NCBI GenBank assembly: GCA_014872815.1 | Contig: WKFK01000011.1 | Span: forward strand, 124,001-188,000 | DNA length: 64,000 nt | Source of the DNA: Paracoccaceae bacterium | GTDB taxonomy: Bacteria; Pseudomonadota; Alphaproteobacteria; Rhodobacterales; Rhodobacteraceae | Reading direction: 5' to 3' | Shown here: one piece after another, positions 7,077-15,550 of the stretch | How the letters are laid out: every line of letters begins with the position of its first letter | How positions within the stretch are numbered: position 1 is the first letter of the stretch | Notes under the pieces: generated by a model | The model's input: the letters and a program-made list of their open reading frames with translations, nothing else | Database searches by the model: none | Told to the model about the DNA's origin: nothing | Made by a program: the position numbers and the translations under genes

Positions 7077-7138
7077 CGTCGGTATGACGTCGGTATCGCG
7101 TCGGTATGACGGAGGTGGATTTTTTGACGTTCACGTAA
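7077..7138. promoter_or_regulatory. Candidate operator: three 11-bp tandem repeats plus a TTGACGT-ACGTAA dyad
   Basis: Three consecutive units of CGTCGGTATGA (7077-7087, 7088-7098 with two changes, 7099-7109) repeat at 11 bp, about one helical turn. Fifteen bp further is TTGACGTTCACGTAA (7124-7138), an imperfect dyad like operators of MerR-type regulators of acyl-CoA/branched-chain catabolism (LiuR-like). The block is 111 bp upstream of the EthD start. The rest of 6967-7206 shows nothing. Confidence 0.45.
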
Positions 7139-7206
7139 GGCAGGGAGTCGCGGCAAATGTTAGGGCAACGCGCGCAAGGTCCCTGCCCTGCAACACACGC
7201 CTAGTG

Positions 7207-7701
7207 CTACGGCGTGGCGTTGGCCCGCAGGAAGTCATCGAGCTCGACGTAGAGCTGTTTGCGTTCGTCTTCGCTCAGGAAGCTACCGATCTCCACGGTG
7301 CGGCCATTGCCGGTGAGGGTCACGTAGTTGGGCACTGGGCCGCCGTGCGCATGCAATTCGGCGCGGGTCCAATAGATGTTGCAGTCCCATTCTTGGGCTG
7401 GGCCGCGCGCCGGTATGTGGCGCAGATGCAGGATGTCGTTGGCCAATGTGAGCTCTTCGAGGATCTCGCCGTCTTTGTATGAGCGCTCGAGCCCCCACCA
7501 GAGACCGGCCACCATCACCAATATAAACGGCAGGATGCCCCAGAGGGCCACTGACCCTAGGAGGCCATAGAGCGGGATGGTGCCCATTGTGAAAGCAAAG
7601 AGAATCATCGCCGCAAAGCCCCGGCGCGGCAGCGAGCGGTGCGGCCATAGGGTCAGGACGGGCTGATCCGGGGCGGGATGGGAGGTCCACCGGTGGGGCA
7701 T
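7207..7701 (-). CDS. DUF2244 membrane protein
   Basis: 164 residues. Two adjacent membrane segments (about residues 31-50 and 52-70: MILFAFTMGTIPLYG, WGILPFILVMVAGLWW) are followed by a cytosolic domain with NDILHLRH, WTRAEL and NYVTLTGNGRTVEIGSFLS, the DUF2244 signature. No function is established for the family. It lies near ctaD and a methyltransferase on the same strand, with a palindromic repeat in the gap before it. A GAGG precedes the ATG. Confidence 0.8.
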   Translation of the reverse strand: MPHRWTSHPAPDQPVLTLWPHRSLPRRGFAAMILFAFTMGTIPLYGLLGSVALWGILPFILVMVAGLWWGLERSYKDGEILEELTLANDILHLRHIPARGPAQEWDCNIYWTRAELHAHGGPVPNYVTLTGNGRTVEIGSFLSEDERKQLYVELDDFLRANATP

Positions 7702-7722
7702 CAGGAAAGCCTCGCGTCAAGG

Positions 7723-7784
7723 AGGGGCCAGCCCCTCTTGCGCGCGGGCGCGCAATTCACCCCGGGATATTTAGGGAATGAGAA
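7723..7784 (+). repeat. Interspersed palindromic repeat, copy 1
   Basis: Consists of GGGGCCAGCCCC, a stem TTGCGCGC/GCGCGCAA, then ATTCACCCCGGGATATTT and GGGAATGAGAA. It is nearly the same as 25559-25617, except that the second stem there is TTGGCC/GGCCAA. It lies between the methyltransferase and DUF2244 genes. Looks like a REP-type element common between genes in this group of bacteria. Confidence 0.75.
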
Positions 7785-7807
7785 TGAGGAGCGTTGGTGC
7801 GTGGGGG

Positions 7808-8434
7808 TCATGACGTGCCCTTTCCGCGAGCCAAGAGCACGTAGCGGCCCAAAACGGTGGGGTCGTTGGGGGTATAGGAGATCTCTTCAAATCCAGCGGC
7901 CTGAAGCGTGTCTAGGTATTCCGCAGGAGACAGACTTCCGTGATAAACAGGTTCGCCCGCCACAGTGCCGGTAACCTCGCCTTCATCATCGCCCACGGTC
8001 AGAAGAAGGTGCCCGCCCGGTTTGAGGTGGTTTAGAATCAGTGGCAGGGCCGCGCGCTGTTCCTCCGGGCTGAGGTGAAAGAAGGCATCCCAGCTGAGGA
8101 TGGCGTCGAAAGTCTGGCCTAAATCAAGCTTGCGCATGTCCGCGACTTTGAAGGTGGCGTCGGGGACGTTGGCCTGCGCGCGGGCAATCATGGCTGCGCT
8201 GGCGTCCACGCCGACGACCTCATGCCCAAGCTCGACCAGATAGCCGCTCAGCGGGCGGCCTGCGCCGCAGCCGAGGTCAAGGATTTTGGAGGGGACTGGC
8301 AAGCCCTCAAGCCAGCGGGTGAGCCAATCTTTTTCCCGCACAGACGTATCGCGACCCTCGTCCCAGGCGGCGGCGTTGCGCTCGTAAACGCCAGCCATGC
8401 CAGCCTTGATCGTTTCCAAATCCGTGTCTGACAT
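7808..8434 (-). CDS. Class I SAM-dependent methyltransferase
   Basis: 208 residues, Rossmann-fold methyltransferase. Motif I ILDLGCGAGRPLSGYL binds SAM; the acidic residue after strand 2 is in VVGVDAS; FDAILSWDAFFHL and HLKPGGHLLLTVGD are motifs IV-VI. The substrate is unknown. The ATG at 8434 is preferred over an upstream TTG because GAGAACGAG precedes it. It follows ctaD on the same strand but a terminator separates them. Confidence 0.85.
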   Translation of the reverse strand: MSDTDLETIKAGMAGVYERNAAAWDEGRDTSVREKDWLTRWLEGLPVPSKILDLGCGAGRPLSGYLVELGHEVVGVDASAAMIARAQANVPDATFKVADMRKLDLGQTFDAILSWDAFFHLSPEEQRAALPLILNHLKPGGHLLLTVGDDEGEVTGTVAGEPVYHGSLSPAEYLDTLQAAGFEEISYTPNDPTVLGRYVLLARGKGTS

Positions 8435-8453
8435 CCGCTCGTTCTCTCGCCTC

Positions 8454-8490
8454 AAAGAAAAGGCCCCGGAGCATCGCTGCGCCGGGGCCT
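8454..8490 (-). terminator. Terminator of ctaD
   Basis: Stem AGGCCCCGG/CCGGGGCCT with a 12-nt loop, followed on the minus strand by TTTCTTT, 30 nt after the ctaD stop. Confidence 0.85.
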
Positions 8491-8519
8491 CTTTGATCTT
8501 CTACCTGAGAGGCCTCACC

Positions 8520-10193
8520 TTAGTGAGAGTGGCCTTTGTCCCAGTCTTCCTGCTTTGGCAGGATTTCGAAGGTGTGCTCTGGTGGTGGGCTTGGCAGGGT
8601 CCATTCCAGAGTGTCTGCGTACTCGTTCCAGTAGTTGTTCTCGGTCACTTTCGCGCCGCGGAACAGCGAGTAGATGATCACACCGAAGAAGAACAGGAAG
8701 GATGCGAAGGAAATGAACGCGCCGTAGGAGCTGATCTTGTTCCAATATGCAAAGGCTTCCGGATAGTCGATGTAACGACGTGGCATGCCCTGACGACCCA
8801 AGAAGTGCTGTGGGAAGAAGGTCAGGTTGGCGCCGATGAAGAACAGCCAGAAGTGCAGCTTGCCCGCCCACTCAGGGTAGTGACGACCGGTCATCTTGCC
8901 GAAGTAGAAGTAGATACCGGCGAAGATGGCGAAAACGGCACCCAGAGACATCACGTAGTGGAAGTGCGCAACCACGTAGTAGGTGTCGTGGTAGTAGCGG
9001 TCCACAGAGGCTTGCGACAGAACGATGCCGGTCACGCCGCCCATGGTGAAGAGGAAGAGGAAGCCGAAGGCCCAAAGCATCGGAGTTTTGAACTCGATGG
9101 AGCCGCCCCACATGGTGGCGATCCAGGAGAAGATTTTAACCCCGGTCGGGACCGCGATGACCATAGTGGCCAGCATGAAGTAGGACTGCTGTGTCAGCGA
9201 CATGCCCACGGTGTACATGTGGTGCGCCCATACAACGAAGCCCAGAGCACCAATCGCGATGATCGCCCAGACCATTGGCAGGTAGCCGAAGACCGGCTTA
9301 CGCGCGAAGGTCGCAATCACGTGAGAGATAATGCCGAAGCCAGGCAGGATCACGATGTACACTTCCGGGTGGCCGAAGAACCACAGGATGTGCTGATACA
9401 GGACCGGGTCGCCGCCGCCAGCTGGATCGAAGAAGGTGGTGCCGAAGTTACGGTCGGTCAGCAGCATAGTGATGGCGCCGGCCAGAACTGGCAGAGCCAG
9501 AAGGATAAGCCACGCGGTCACAAAGATGGACCAAGCAAACAGAGGCACTTTGAACAGGGTCATGCCAGGGGCACGCATGTTCAAGAAGGTGGTGATGATG
9601 TTGATCGCACCCAGGATCGAGGAGGCACCGGAGACGTGCACCGCAAAGATCGCGAGGTCCATCGACATGCCGCCTTCACCGGTGGAGAGCGGCGGATAAA
9701 GCACCCAGCCCACACCAGAGCCAAGCTGGTCATTGCCGCCTGGCGAGAACATGGACGCGACACCCAGCAGGGTACCAGCCACGTAGAGCCAGAAGGACAG
9801 GTTGTTCATACGTGGGAACGCCATATCCGGCGCACCGATCTGCAGCGGCATGAAGTAGTTGCCGAAGCCACCGAAGAGCGCAGGAATCACCACAAAGAAC
9901 ATCATCAGGACGCCGTGGTAGGTGATCAGAACGTTCCACAGGTGGCCGTTTGGCGTACAGGGGCCGTCGCCGCCGCCGAAGAAGCGTGCGCCTTCCAGAC
10001 ACATGTATTGCACACCCGGATCCATCAGCTCCATGCGCATCAGCACGGTGAAGAATACGGAGATCAGACCGGCCAGTGCCGATACGATCAGATAAAGGAT
10101 GCCAATATCCTTGTGGTTGGTCGACATGAACCAGCGGGTGAAAAAGCCGCGCTCGTCATGATGGTCGTGGCCTTGAATGGCTGCGTCTGCCAT
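8520..10193 (-). CDS. ctaD: Cytochrome c oxidase subunit I, aa3 type
   Basis: 557 residues, twelve membrane segments, the catalytic subunit that reduces O2 to water and pumps protons. Heme a ligands are His93 ([10 protein letters not shown]) and His411; His409 (VAHFHYV) is the heme a3 axial ligand. CuB ligands are His274 (GHPEVY, cross-linked to Tyr278) and HH 323-324. GFGNYFMPL and the D-channel Asn residues are present. AGGAGG lies 6 nt before the ATG. Other oxidase subunits are not in the window, as is usual when ctaD is separate from ctaC-E in Rhodobacterales. An FNR-type box lies 102 bp upstream. Confidence 0.97.
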   Translation of the reverse strand: MADAAIQGHDHHDERGFFTRWFMSTNHKDIGILYLIVSALAGLISVFFTVLMRMELMDPGVQYMCLEGARFFGGGDGPCTPNGHLWNVLITYHGVLMMFFVVIPALFGGFGNYFMPLQIGAPDMAFPRMNNLSFWLYVAGTLLGVASMFSPGGNDQLGSGVGWVLYPPLSTGEGGMSMDLAIFAVHVSGASSILGAINIITTFLNMRAPGMTLFKVPLFAWSIFVTAWLILLALPVLAGAITMLLTDRNFGTTFFDPAGGGDPVLYQHILWFFGHPEVYIVILPGFGIISHVIATFARKPVFGYLPMVWAIIAIGALGFVVWAHHMYTVGMSLTQQSYFMLATMVIAVPTGVKIFSWIATMWGGSIEFKTPMLWAFGFLFLFTMGGVTGIVLSQASVDRYYHDTYYVVAHFHYVMSLGAVFAIFAGIYFYFGKMTGRHYPEWAGKLHFWLFFIGANLTFFPQHFLGRQGMPRRYIDYPEAFAYWNKISSYGAFISFASFLFFFGVIIYSLFRGAKVTENNYWNEYADTLEWTLPSPPPEHTFEILPKQEDWDKGHSH

Positions 10194-10294
10194 GCGTTGC
10201 CTCCTGTTGATTTGTATCTGGGCGCGCGGAATCCCGCTTACGCCTGGTTCCCGGTCGTTTTAGGGTGCCGCGCGCGCGGTCGCAATCTCCGTAA

Positions 10295-10308
10295 TTGACC
10301 TAGATCAA
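10295..10308. promoter_or_regulatory. Candidate FnrL/FNR-type box between ctaD and the PEP-mutase-family gene
   Basis: TTGAC-CTAG-ATCAA, one base off the dyad TTGAT-N4-ATCAA bound by FNR/FnrL proteins. It is 102 bp upstream of ctaD and 108 bp upstream of the plus-strand gene. Oxygen-responsive control of the high-oxygen oxidase would make sense. Confidence 0.55.
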
Positions 10309-10415
10309 AAAAAATTGTCGCAGGGGAGCGGGAAAAAGAACTTTCCCGCGGGAATTTGTTCCAACTTTGTTCCACTTTCGCGCTAGGGTGGTGGTGGACT
10401 CATGGGAATCGGAAC

Positions 10416-11252
10416 ATGCGTAGAGATCAGAAATACACCGCTTTTTTGGACATGCACCGAGGCGAGACGGCTTTTGTGATGCCAAATCCCTGGGATGCTG
10501 GCAGTGCGCGGGTGCTGGCGGCGGAGGGATTCGCCGCGTTGGCGACCACCAGCGCCGGGGCGGCAGTGACACAAGGCTTGCGCGACGGGGCGGCGAGCAT
10601 GACACGCGCGGCGATTCTCTCCAATGCGGCAGAAATTGTGGCGGCCACGGAGCTGCCGGTGTCGGCTGATTTGGAAGACGGTTTTGGCCTCGCGCCGGAA
10701 ACCTGCGCCAAGACCATTGCCATGGCGGCAGAGGTGGGGCTGGTCGGCGGCTCGATTGAAGATGCCACCGGCGGCGAGGACGCGGGCGTGATGGATATGG
10801 GGCTGGCGGTGGAGCGCATTGCCGCCGCAGCGGAGGCCGCAAAGGCGCATCAAGTTGTGTTGACCGCGCGGGCGGAGAACTATTTGCACGGGCGGCCAGA
10901 CCTGAAGGACACGATAGCACGGCTTCAGGCATTTGAAGCGGCGGGGGCCGATGTGCTTTATGCGCCGGGGCTGCCGGACCTGGACGCGATCCGGACTGTG
11001 TGTTCGGAGGTGCGCAAGCCGGTGAATGTGGTGATGGGGCTGCGGCCGCCGTTTTACACAGTGCAAGAATTGTCAGAGGCAGGTGTGGCGCGGATCAGTG
11101 TGGGCGGCTCTCTGGCGCGGCTGGCCTATGGTGCGGTGCAGCAGGCGATGCGCGCGGTGCTTCAGGACGGGGCCTTTGCCTATGCCGAGGAGGCGATGCC
11201 GGGGGCGGAGTTGATGGGGTTGATGCGGGCGCAGCCAACACCGCGCGTTTAA
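10416..11252 (+). CDS. Isocitrate lyase / PEP mutase superfamily enzyme
   Basis: 278 residues, TIM-barrel. Seen: FVMPNPWDAGSARVLAAEGF (strand 1, the family's P-N-x-W-D start), LPVSADLEDGFG (metal-binding acidic residues), GLVGGSIEDATG, and VVLTARAENYLHG. Members cleave or form C-C or C-P bonds next to a carboxylate (2-methylisocitrate lyase, oxaloacetate decarboxylase). The lyase motif KKCGH of true isocitrate lyase is absent, so the substrate is open. The ATG at 10416 is chosen because homology begins there; the RBS is weak. A hairpin at 11259-11281 follows. Confidence 0.8.
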   Translation: MRRDQKYTAFLDMHRGETAFVMPNPWDAGSARVLAAEGFAALATTSAGAAVTQGLRDGAASMTRAAILSNAAEIVAATELPVSADLEDGFGLAPETCAKTIAMAAEVGLVGGSIEDATGGEDAGVMDMGLAVERIAAAAEAAKAHQVVLTARAENYLHGRPDLKDTIARLQAFEAAGADVLYAPGLPDLDAIRTVCSEVRKPVNVVMGLRPPFYTVQELSEAGVARISVGGSLARLAYGAVQQAMRAVLQDGAFAYAEEAMPGAELMGLMRAQPTPRV

Positions 11253-11258
11253 AAGAAA

Positions 11259-11281
11259 CGCCCGCATTGGGGGTGCGGGCG
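11259..11281 (+). terminator. GC-rich hairpin after the PEP-mutase-family gene
   Basis: CGCCCGCA/TGCGGGCG with a 7-nt loop, 6 nt after the stop codon, without a T-run. Could be a weak terminator or 3' stabiliser. Confidence 0.45.
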
Positions 11282-11358
11282 CTTCAGGGAGCCACGGGGT
11301 GCAGCGCAGGGACATATGCGCCGGGTAGTCACCCTATGGTTTGGGAATATTGAGGTGT

Positions 11359-12258
11359 TTACCGTGGGCGGCGCTTCTGAAAGCTGCTGTCCGCTGTGCC
11401 CTTGTGGCAGCGCGGGATCACCGGGAAGCTATCTGTGAGGAAATAAGCGTAGGTGCCTTGGGGGTAATCAGCGGTTTTCACAAAGGCGCCGTTGCATTCA
11501 TCCAAACTCCCTGCGCCGGCGACATATATATAGTCTTGAACAAAGGTGCCGTCATGGCGACCGGTTGGTCCATTGCCGGAGCGGCTGCCTGCCTTCAGGC
11601 GATAAGAACTGGTCATCTGCGTGACGCGGCCATTTACCGTGGCGGTGATGGCGTAGATCGGGAAACCGTCCGCAGCATAGCCAATCAAAGGCGATTCCGC
11701 GTGGCGCGACCAGCCGAGCTGCTGCATCAAACCTATGGGAAGGCCGTGATAGTGATACGCCCCGGTGGGTTGCACATGAGCGTAGTTGGCATCGAGACCA
11801 AGCGGGATCGCGCCGCCCAAGGCTTCATATTGCCAGCCGGAGCGCGGGTTACCGCGCCAGAACTCTGCCGCGCCGGGATCAAAGGGCACGCCGTTGACGC
11901 CCACACCAAAGATCCCCATGCGGCTTTGCGTGCTGCGCGCGGTTTTCTGCGGAGTGAGTGGCATCGTGAAGGTGTAGCTTTGCGCCTTGATACGGTTGGG
12001 ATTGCCGCTGTTGGGGAAGCGGCCAACCTTATGGGCGGGGATGCCATTGGCGGTGATCACCCGTTTGGTGCCCTTCTTTGAGATGCTGACTTTGCTGCGG
12101 CCCGCGTTTTTGGTGGCTTTGACCAGACGCAGCGGCTCAGATTCGGTGGCCGTGTGTTGGCGCATTGGCGGGCGACCCTGGGCATCGCTACTTGCGGCGG
12201 CGCCCACAACAATGGCCACGGCCAAAACGCCGAGCTTCACATTCTCCAACAAAGTCAT
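11359..12258 (-). CDS. Exported YHYH-domain protein
   Basis: 299 residues. A signal peptide (about residues 1-26, ending SSDAQ) is followed by a secreted domain with NGIPAHKVGRFPN, the defining TGAYHYHGLP, GYAADGFPIYA, and a Cys pair in LDECNGAF and VIPRCHKG. The YHYH family is probably metal binding, but no reaction is established. A strong GGAGGG precedes the ATG. It follows a small exported protein on the same strand (21 bp), so the two may act together in the periplasm. Confidence 0.82.
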   Translation of the reverse strand: MTLLENVKLGVLAVAIVVGAAASSDAQGRPPMRQHTATESEPLRLVKATKNAGRSKVSISKKGTKRVITANGIPAHKVGRFPNSGNPNRIKAQSYTFTMPLTPQKTARSTQSRMGIFGVGVNGVPFDPGAAEFWRGNPRSGWQYEALGGAIPLGLDANYAHVQPTGAYHYHGLPIGLMQQLGWSRHAESPLIGYAADGFPIYAITATVNGRVTQMTSSYRLKAGSRSGNGPTGRHDGTFVQDYIYVAGAGSLDECNGAFVKTADYPQGTYAYFLTDSFPVIPRCHKGTADSSFQKRRPR

Positions 12259-12279
12259 GTCGTTCCCTCCAGAAAACCC

Positions 12280-12654
12280 TTACGGCATGACGGTCACAGG
12301 CCCCTGCCCGTCCGCGCCAAAATCCAACAGAATGGTGAAAATGCCAGGCACCGTGTCGTCAAAGCGCAGGGTCAGCTTCTGCTCCTCAAGCCCGCCAGCG
12401 GGCACGATGAAGGGCAGCTTTTGTCCCGACAGTTTGGCAACGTCGACCGAGATACCTTCGAGCGTCATGGCCTCCGTCCCAGCATTATAAAATGTCAGAA
12501 CCAGATCCAGACGGCGCTTTTTGCGCCGCAACACCGTCGATGTGACTGTCAGGTGGCTCATGCCGTGCCCTGCGTGGGCCAAGGCCCCGACCGGGGCCAG
12601 CAAAAGAGCGGCCAGAAAACTGCGTCGGGTGAAGGTCGATTTGGTGTCTGTCAT
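12280..12654 (-). CDS. Small exported protein with N-terminal His/Met motif, possible periplasmic metal-binding partner of the YHYH protein
   Basis: 124 residues. A twin-arginine-like signal (TRRSFLAALLLAPVGALA) ends just before AHAGHGMSH, a His/Met cluster able to bind copper. The rest is a predicted beta-sandwich (LDLVLTFYNAGTEAMTLEGI, FTILLDFGADGQGPVTVMP), similar in outline to PCuAC-type copper chaperones, without their full H-x-M pattern. The family was not recognised with certainty. The ATG at 12654 lacks a clear RBS; upstream in-frame codons do not resemble a protein. Confidence 0.6.
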   Translation of the reverse strand: MTDTKSTFTRRSFLAALLLAPVGALAHAGHGMSHLTVTSTVLRRKKRRLDLVLTFYNAGTEAMTLEGISVDVAKLSGQKLPFIVPAGGLEEQKLTLRFDDTVPGIFTILLDFGADGQGPVTVMP

Positions 12655-12783
12655 GGGAGGTAGTACGCCCCTAGTTGTGGGTTCCGTCGGTGAAAAATCA
12701 AAAAACACATTTTTTTCGGCAAGGCGACATTTTCCGCTTGCAGCCCGCCGTGACTCTTTATATTTCACGCCTCACCCAAGGAA

Positions 12784-12858
12784 GCGGGCGTAGCTCAGGG
12801 GTAGAGCATAACCTTGCCAAGGTTAGGGTCGGGCGTTCGAATCGCCTCGCCCGCTCCA
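12784..12858 (+). tRNA. tRNA-Gly (anticodon GCC), copy 1
   Basis: 75 nt with encoded CCA. Acceptor GCGGGCG/CGCCCGC, D arm GCTC/GAGC, anticodon arm TAACC-TTGCCAA-GGTTA, T arm with TTCGAAT. Identical to 13029-13103. Confidence 0.97.
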
Positions 12859-12884
12859 ATATCTCCCTCGCGGAGAGAGTGATG

Positions 12885-12910
12885 AAGGCGCGGATTTATC
12901 CGCGCCTTTT
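12885..12910 (+). terminator. Terminator after tRNA-Gly copy 1
   Basis: AAGGCGCGGAT/ATCCGCGCCTT stem, 2-nt gap in the loop, TTTT tail. Confidence 0.7.
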
Positions 12911-13028
12911 CGCGTTTCTGGGCCTATTTTCAATGCGTTAGAAACTTTTTGCAGTTTGCGGGAAATTCTTTCGAATTGGGGGTTGCGGTCCCCCGTGGGG
13001 AGCGCTAAATGACGGCCATCCAAACGGC

Positions 13029-13103
13029 GCGGGCGTAGCTCAGGGGTAGAGCATAACCTTGCCAAGGTTAGGGTCGGGCGTTCGAATCGCCTCGCCCGCT
13101 CCA
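13029..13103 (+). tRNA. tRNA-Gly (anticodon GCC), copy 2
   Basis: Identical over all 75 nt to the first copy, 170 bp downstream. The sequence between the copies is not repeated, and each has its own terminator, so they are probably separate transcription units. Confidence 0.97.
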
Positions 13104-13118
13104 TTTGGATCAAACGCA

Positions 13119-13157
13119 AAAAGGCGCCAGGGTTCCCCGGCGCCTTTTGTTTTTTTC
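13119..13157 (+). terminator. Terminator after tRNA-Gly copy 2
   Basis: GGCGCC-N10-GGCGCC with A-run before and TTTTGTTTTTTT after. Confidence 0.85.
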
Positions 13158-13216
13158 CGCATGATCTGAATGGCTTGGAATGACGGACGCAATAGCGCGC
13201 CCGCCGGTGTTTTCGC

Positions 13217-14566
13217 TTAGAGACTTTCGGCGAGTCGTGCCGCCAAGGCGTTCTGCCGCTGAATCACCGCAGACAGGTTGATGCTGGTCATATGGCCGTC
13301 GCGCACGATCTGCCGCCCTTCGACAAAGAGGTCGCGCACGGTGGTGGGACCGGCAAGAAGGATCGCCGCCTGATCCCAGCTGCCCGCGCTGTGCACGCCG
13401 GTGACATCCCAGATCGCGATGTCGGCACGTTTACCAACGGCGATCTGGCCACAATCATGACGGCCCAGCAGCTCTGCCCCACCCCGCGTGGCAATTTCCA
13501 ACGCTTCGCGCGGGGACATGGCGTCTGCGCCCAAGGCAACTCGTTGCAGCAACATGGCTTGGCGTGCCTCTGCCACCAGATTGCCTGCGTCGTTAGAAGC
13601 CGAGCCGTCCACGCCAAGACCCACAGGCACTTTGGCGTCGCGCATCGCGCGCACCGGGGCGATGCCGCTACCCAGACGGCAGTTGGAACAGGGGCAATGG
13701 GCGACGCCGGTTTTGGTACGTGCGAAAAGCGCGATTTCGCTTTCGTCCAACTTCACGCAATGGGCGTGCCAGACATCTTCGCCGACCCAACCAAGCTCTT
13801 CGGCGTATTGGCCGGGGCGGCAGCCGAAGTTTTCCAGAGAATAGGCAATGTCTTCGTCGTTTTCGGCCAGATGGGTGTGCAGCATCACGCCTTTGTCGCG
13901 CGCCAAGATGGCTGCGTCGCGCATCAACTCACGAGACACGGAGAACGGCGAACAAGGGGCCACACCCACACGCACCATGCTGCCATCGCTTGCATCGTGG
14001 TGCGCGTCGATCAGGCGGATGGCGTCTTTGAGGATGGCGTCTTCTTTTTCGACCAGCGAATCCGGCGGCAGGCCGCCGTCGCTTTCGCCAATGCTCATGG
14101 CGCCACGGGTGGGATGGAAGCGCATCCCTACTTCTTTGGCAGCATCGATGGTGTCATCCAGACGCGACCCGTTTGGATAGAGATAGAGGTGGTCCGAGGT
14201 CAGGGTGCAGCCGGAGAGCGCCAGTTCGGCAAGGCCGATTTGGGCGGAGATGTTCATCTCTTCCGGCCCAAAACGTGACCAGATCGGATAGAGCCGTTGC
14301 AACCAGCCAAACAGAAGGGCGTCCTGCCCGCCCGGCACGGCCCGGGTCAGTGTTTGGTAGAGGTGGTGATGGGTGTTCACCAAGCCGGGCGTTACCACAC
14401 AGCCATCGGCAAGGACGGTTTCACCGTGGGTTGTGAGATTTTCGCCAATCTCGGCAATCACGCCATCCTTGATACGGATGTCATGGGACGCCAGCTCGCG
14501 GCGGTCATCATCCATGGTCAGAACGGACTGAGCGGATTTGATCAGGGTTTCAGAGGCTTGTGCCAT
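13217..14566 (-). CDS. 8-oxoguanine deaminase (amidohydrolase superfamily)
   Basis: 449 residues. Metal and catalytic motifs of the cytosine deaminase/TRZ group: VNTHHHLY (64-70), HTHLAE (230-235), HAHC (267), and GVDGSASND (318-326). The stretch RAVPGGQDALLFGWLQRLYP is characteristic of 8-oxoguanine deaminases, which turn 8-oxoguanine into urate (EC 3.5.4.32). Related enzymes act on other purines or triazines, so the specificity is inferred from the closest remembered family. AAGGA precedes the ATG at 14566. Confidence 0.85.
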   Translation of the reverse strand: MAQASETLIKSAQSVLTMDDDRRELASHDIRIKDGVIAEIGENLTTHGETVLADGCVVTPGLVNTHHHLYQTLTRAVPGGQDALLFGWLQRLYPIWSRFGPEEMNISAQIGLAELALSGCTLTSDHLYLYPNGSRLDDTIDAAKEVGMRFHPTRGAMSIGESDGGLPPDSLVEKEDAILKDAIRLIDAHHDASDGSMVRVGVAPCSPFSVSRELMRDAAILARDKGVMLHTHLAENDEDIAYSLENFGCRPGQYAEELGWVGEDVWHAHCVKLDESEIALFARTKTGVAHCPCSNCRLGSGIAPVRAMRDAKVPVGLGVDGSASNDAGNLVAEARQAMLLQRVALGADAMSPREALEIATRGGAELLGRHDCGQIAVGKRADIAIWDVTGVHSAGSWDQAAILLAGPTTVRDLFVEGRQIVRDGHMTSINLSAVIQRQNALAARLAESL

Positions 14567-14701
14567 ATGCGCATTCCTTGGGCCTAAAGTCGGGCCCGAT
14601 TCGGTAGCGATATGAGGCGCAGCGACAGAATGCGGGCAAAGGACTCGCTGTGCCCGCCTATCATAGCGAAGCGGCAGGGCCGCAATCAAGGGTGGTGAGC
14701 C

Positions 14702-15493
14702 TTAGCCCTGCTGCAGCAACGCCAGAGCCTGTGCATGCAGCTCTTTATTGGCGGCGGCAATCACCTGACCGCCCTCGTGGGCCGGCCCACCTTTCCAGTC
14801 CGTGACAATGCCGTCAGCCGCTTCGATCACCGCGATGGGCGCCTGAATGTCATAGGCGTTGAGCCCCGCCTCAATCACCAGATCAATCTGCCCTGCGGCC
14901 AAAAGCGCGTAGGCGTAGCAATCCATGCCGTAGCGGGTGAGTTTGGTCTGCGCTGCGACCCGCTCAAAGCCTGCGCGTTCCGCATCAGAACCAACTTCGG
15001 GGAAGGTGGTGAAGATCACCGCGTCCGCCAAAGAGGATGTGCTACGGGTTTTCAGTGGCATGGTGCCGTGTGGACCATGCGCCTCAGACACGCCAAAACC
15101 ACCCTTGAAGCGCTCGCCAATATAAGGTTGATCCACCACACCGAAGATCGGGCCGGTGTCGTCCGACAGCGCGATCAACACGCCCCAAGTGGGCGTGCCA
15201 GAAATAAATCCACGGGTGCCATCGATGGGGTCCAAGACCCAGGTTAGGCCACTGCTGCCCTCGGATTTACCAAATTCTTCGCCAAAGATGCCGTCCTGCG
15301 GGCGACGCGCGGCCAGAACGGCACGCATGGCCTCTTCGGCGGCGCGATCTGCCACGGTCACAGGATCAAACCCCTCAGACAGTTTATTGTCTGCGGTCAG
15401 AGCGGTGCTGCGAAAGTGGGGAAGAATGGCCGCGCGGGCCGCGTCTGCCATGGCATCCGCCACAGCGATCAGATCAATCTGTTCTGGTGTCAT
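14702..15493 (-). CDS. hisN: Histidinol-phosphatase, inositol monophosphatase family
   Basis: 263 residues. Mg-binding motifs GEEFG (71-75), DPIDGTRGF (88-96) and the C-terminal AYDIQAPIAVIEAADG are those of the IMPase superfamily; the T-R-G-F form of motif 2 is typical for HisN, which dephosphorylates histidinol phosphate in histidine biosynthesis. No other his gene lies nearby. Inositol phosphatase activity cannot be excluded. The RBS is weak. Confidence 0.85.
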   Translation of the reverse strand: MTPEQIDLIAVADAMADAARAAILPHFRSTALTADNKLSEGFDPVTVADRAAEEAMRAVLAARRPQDGIFGEEFGKSEGSSGLTWVLDPIDGTRGFISGTPTWGVLIALSDDTGPIFGVVDQPYIGERFKGGFGVSEAHGPHGTMPLKTRSTSSLADAVIFTTFPEVGSDAERAGFERVAAQTKLTRYGMDCYAYALLAAGQIDLVIEAGLNAYDIQAPIAVIEAADGIVTDWKGGPAHEGGQVIAAANKELHAQALALLQQG

Positions 15494-15550
15494 CGGTCAC
15501 AGTCTCCGCTCTGGCGTTCACGCCATGGCTAGACCAGAGCGGGAATGGAC

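Noticed and set aside
6658-7134. 158-codon reading of the EthD gene from 7134
   Set aside because: The extra 56 residues run through the tandem repeats and have no family similarity; GGGGAGGA marks the ATG at 6966.
8397-10298. 633-codon plus-strand open frame opposite ctaD
   Set aside because: His/Arg/Gln-rich translation, an antisense shadow caused by biased third positions of the highly expressed ctaD gene.
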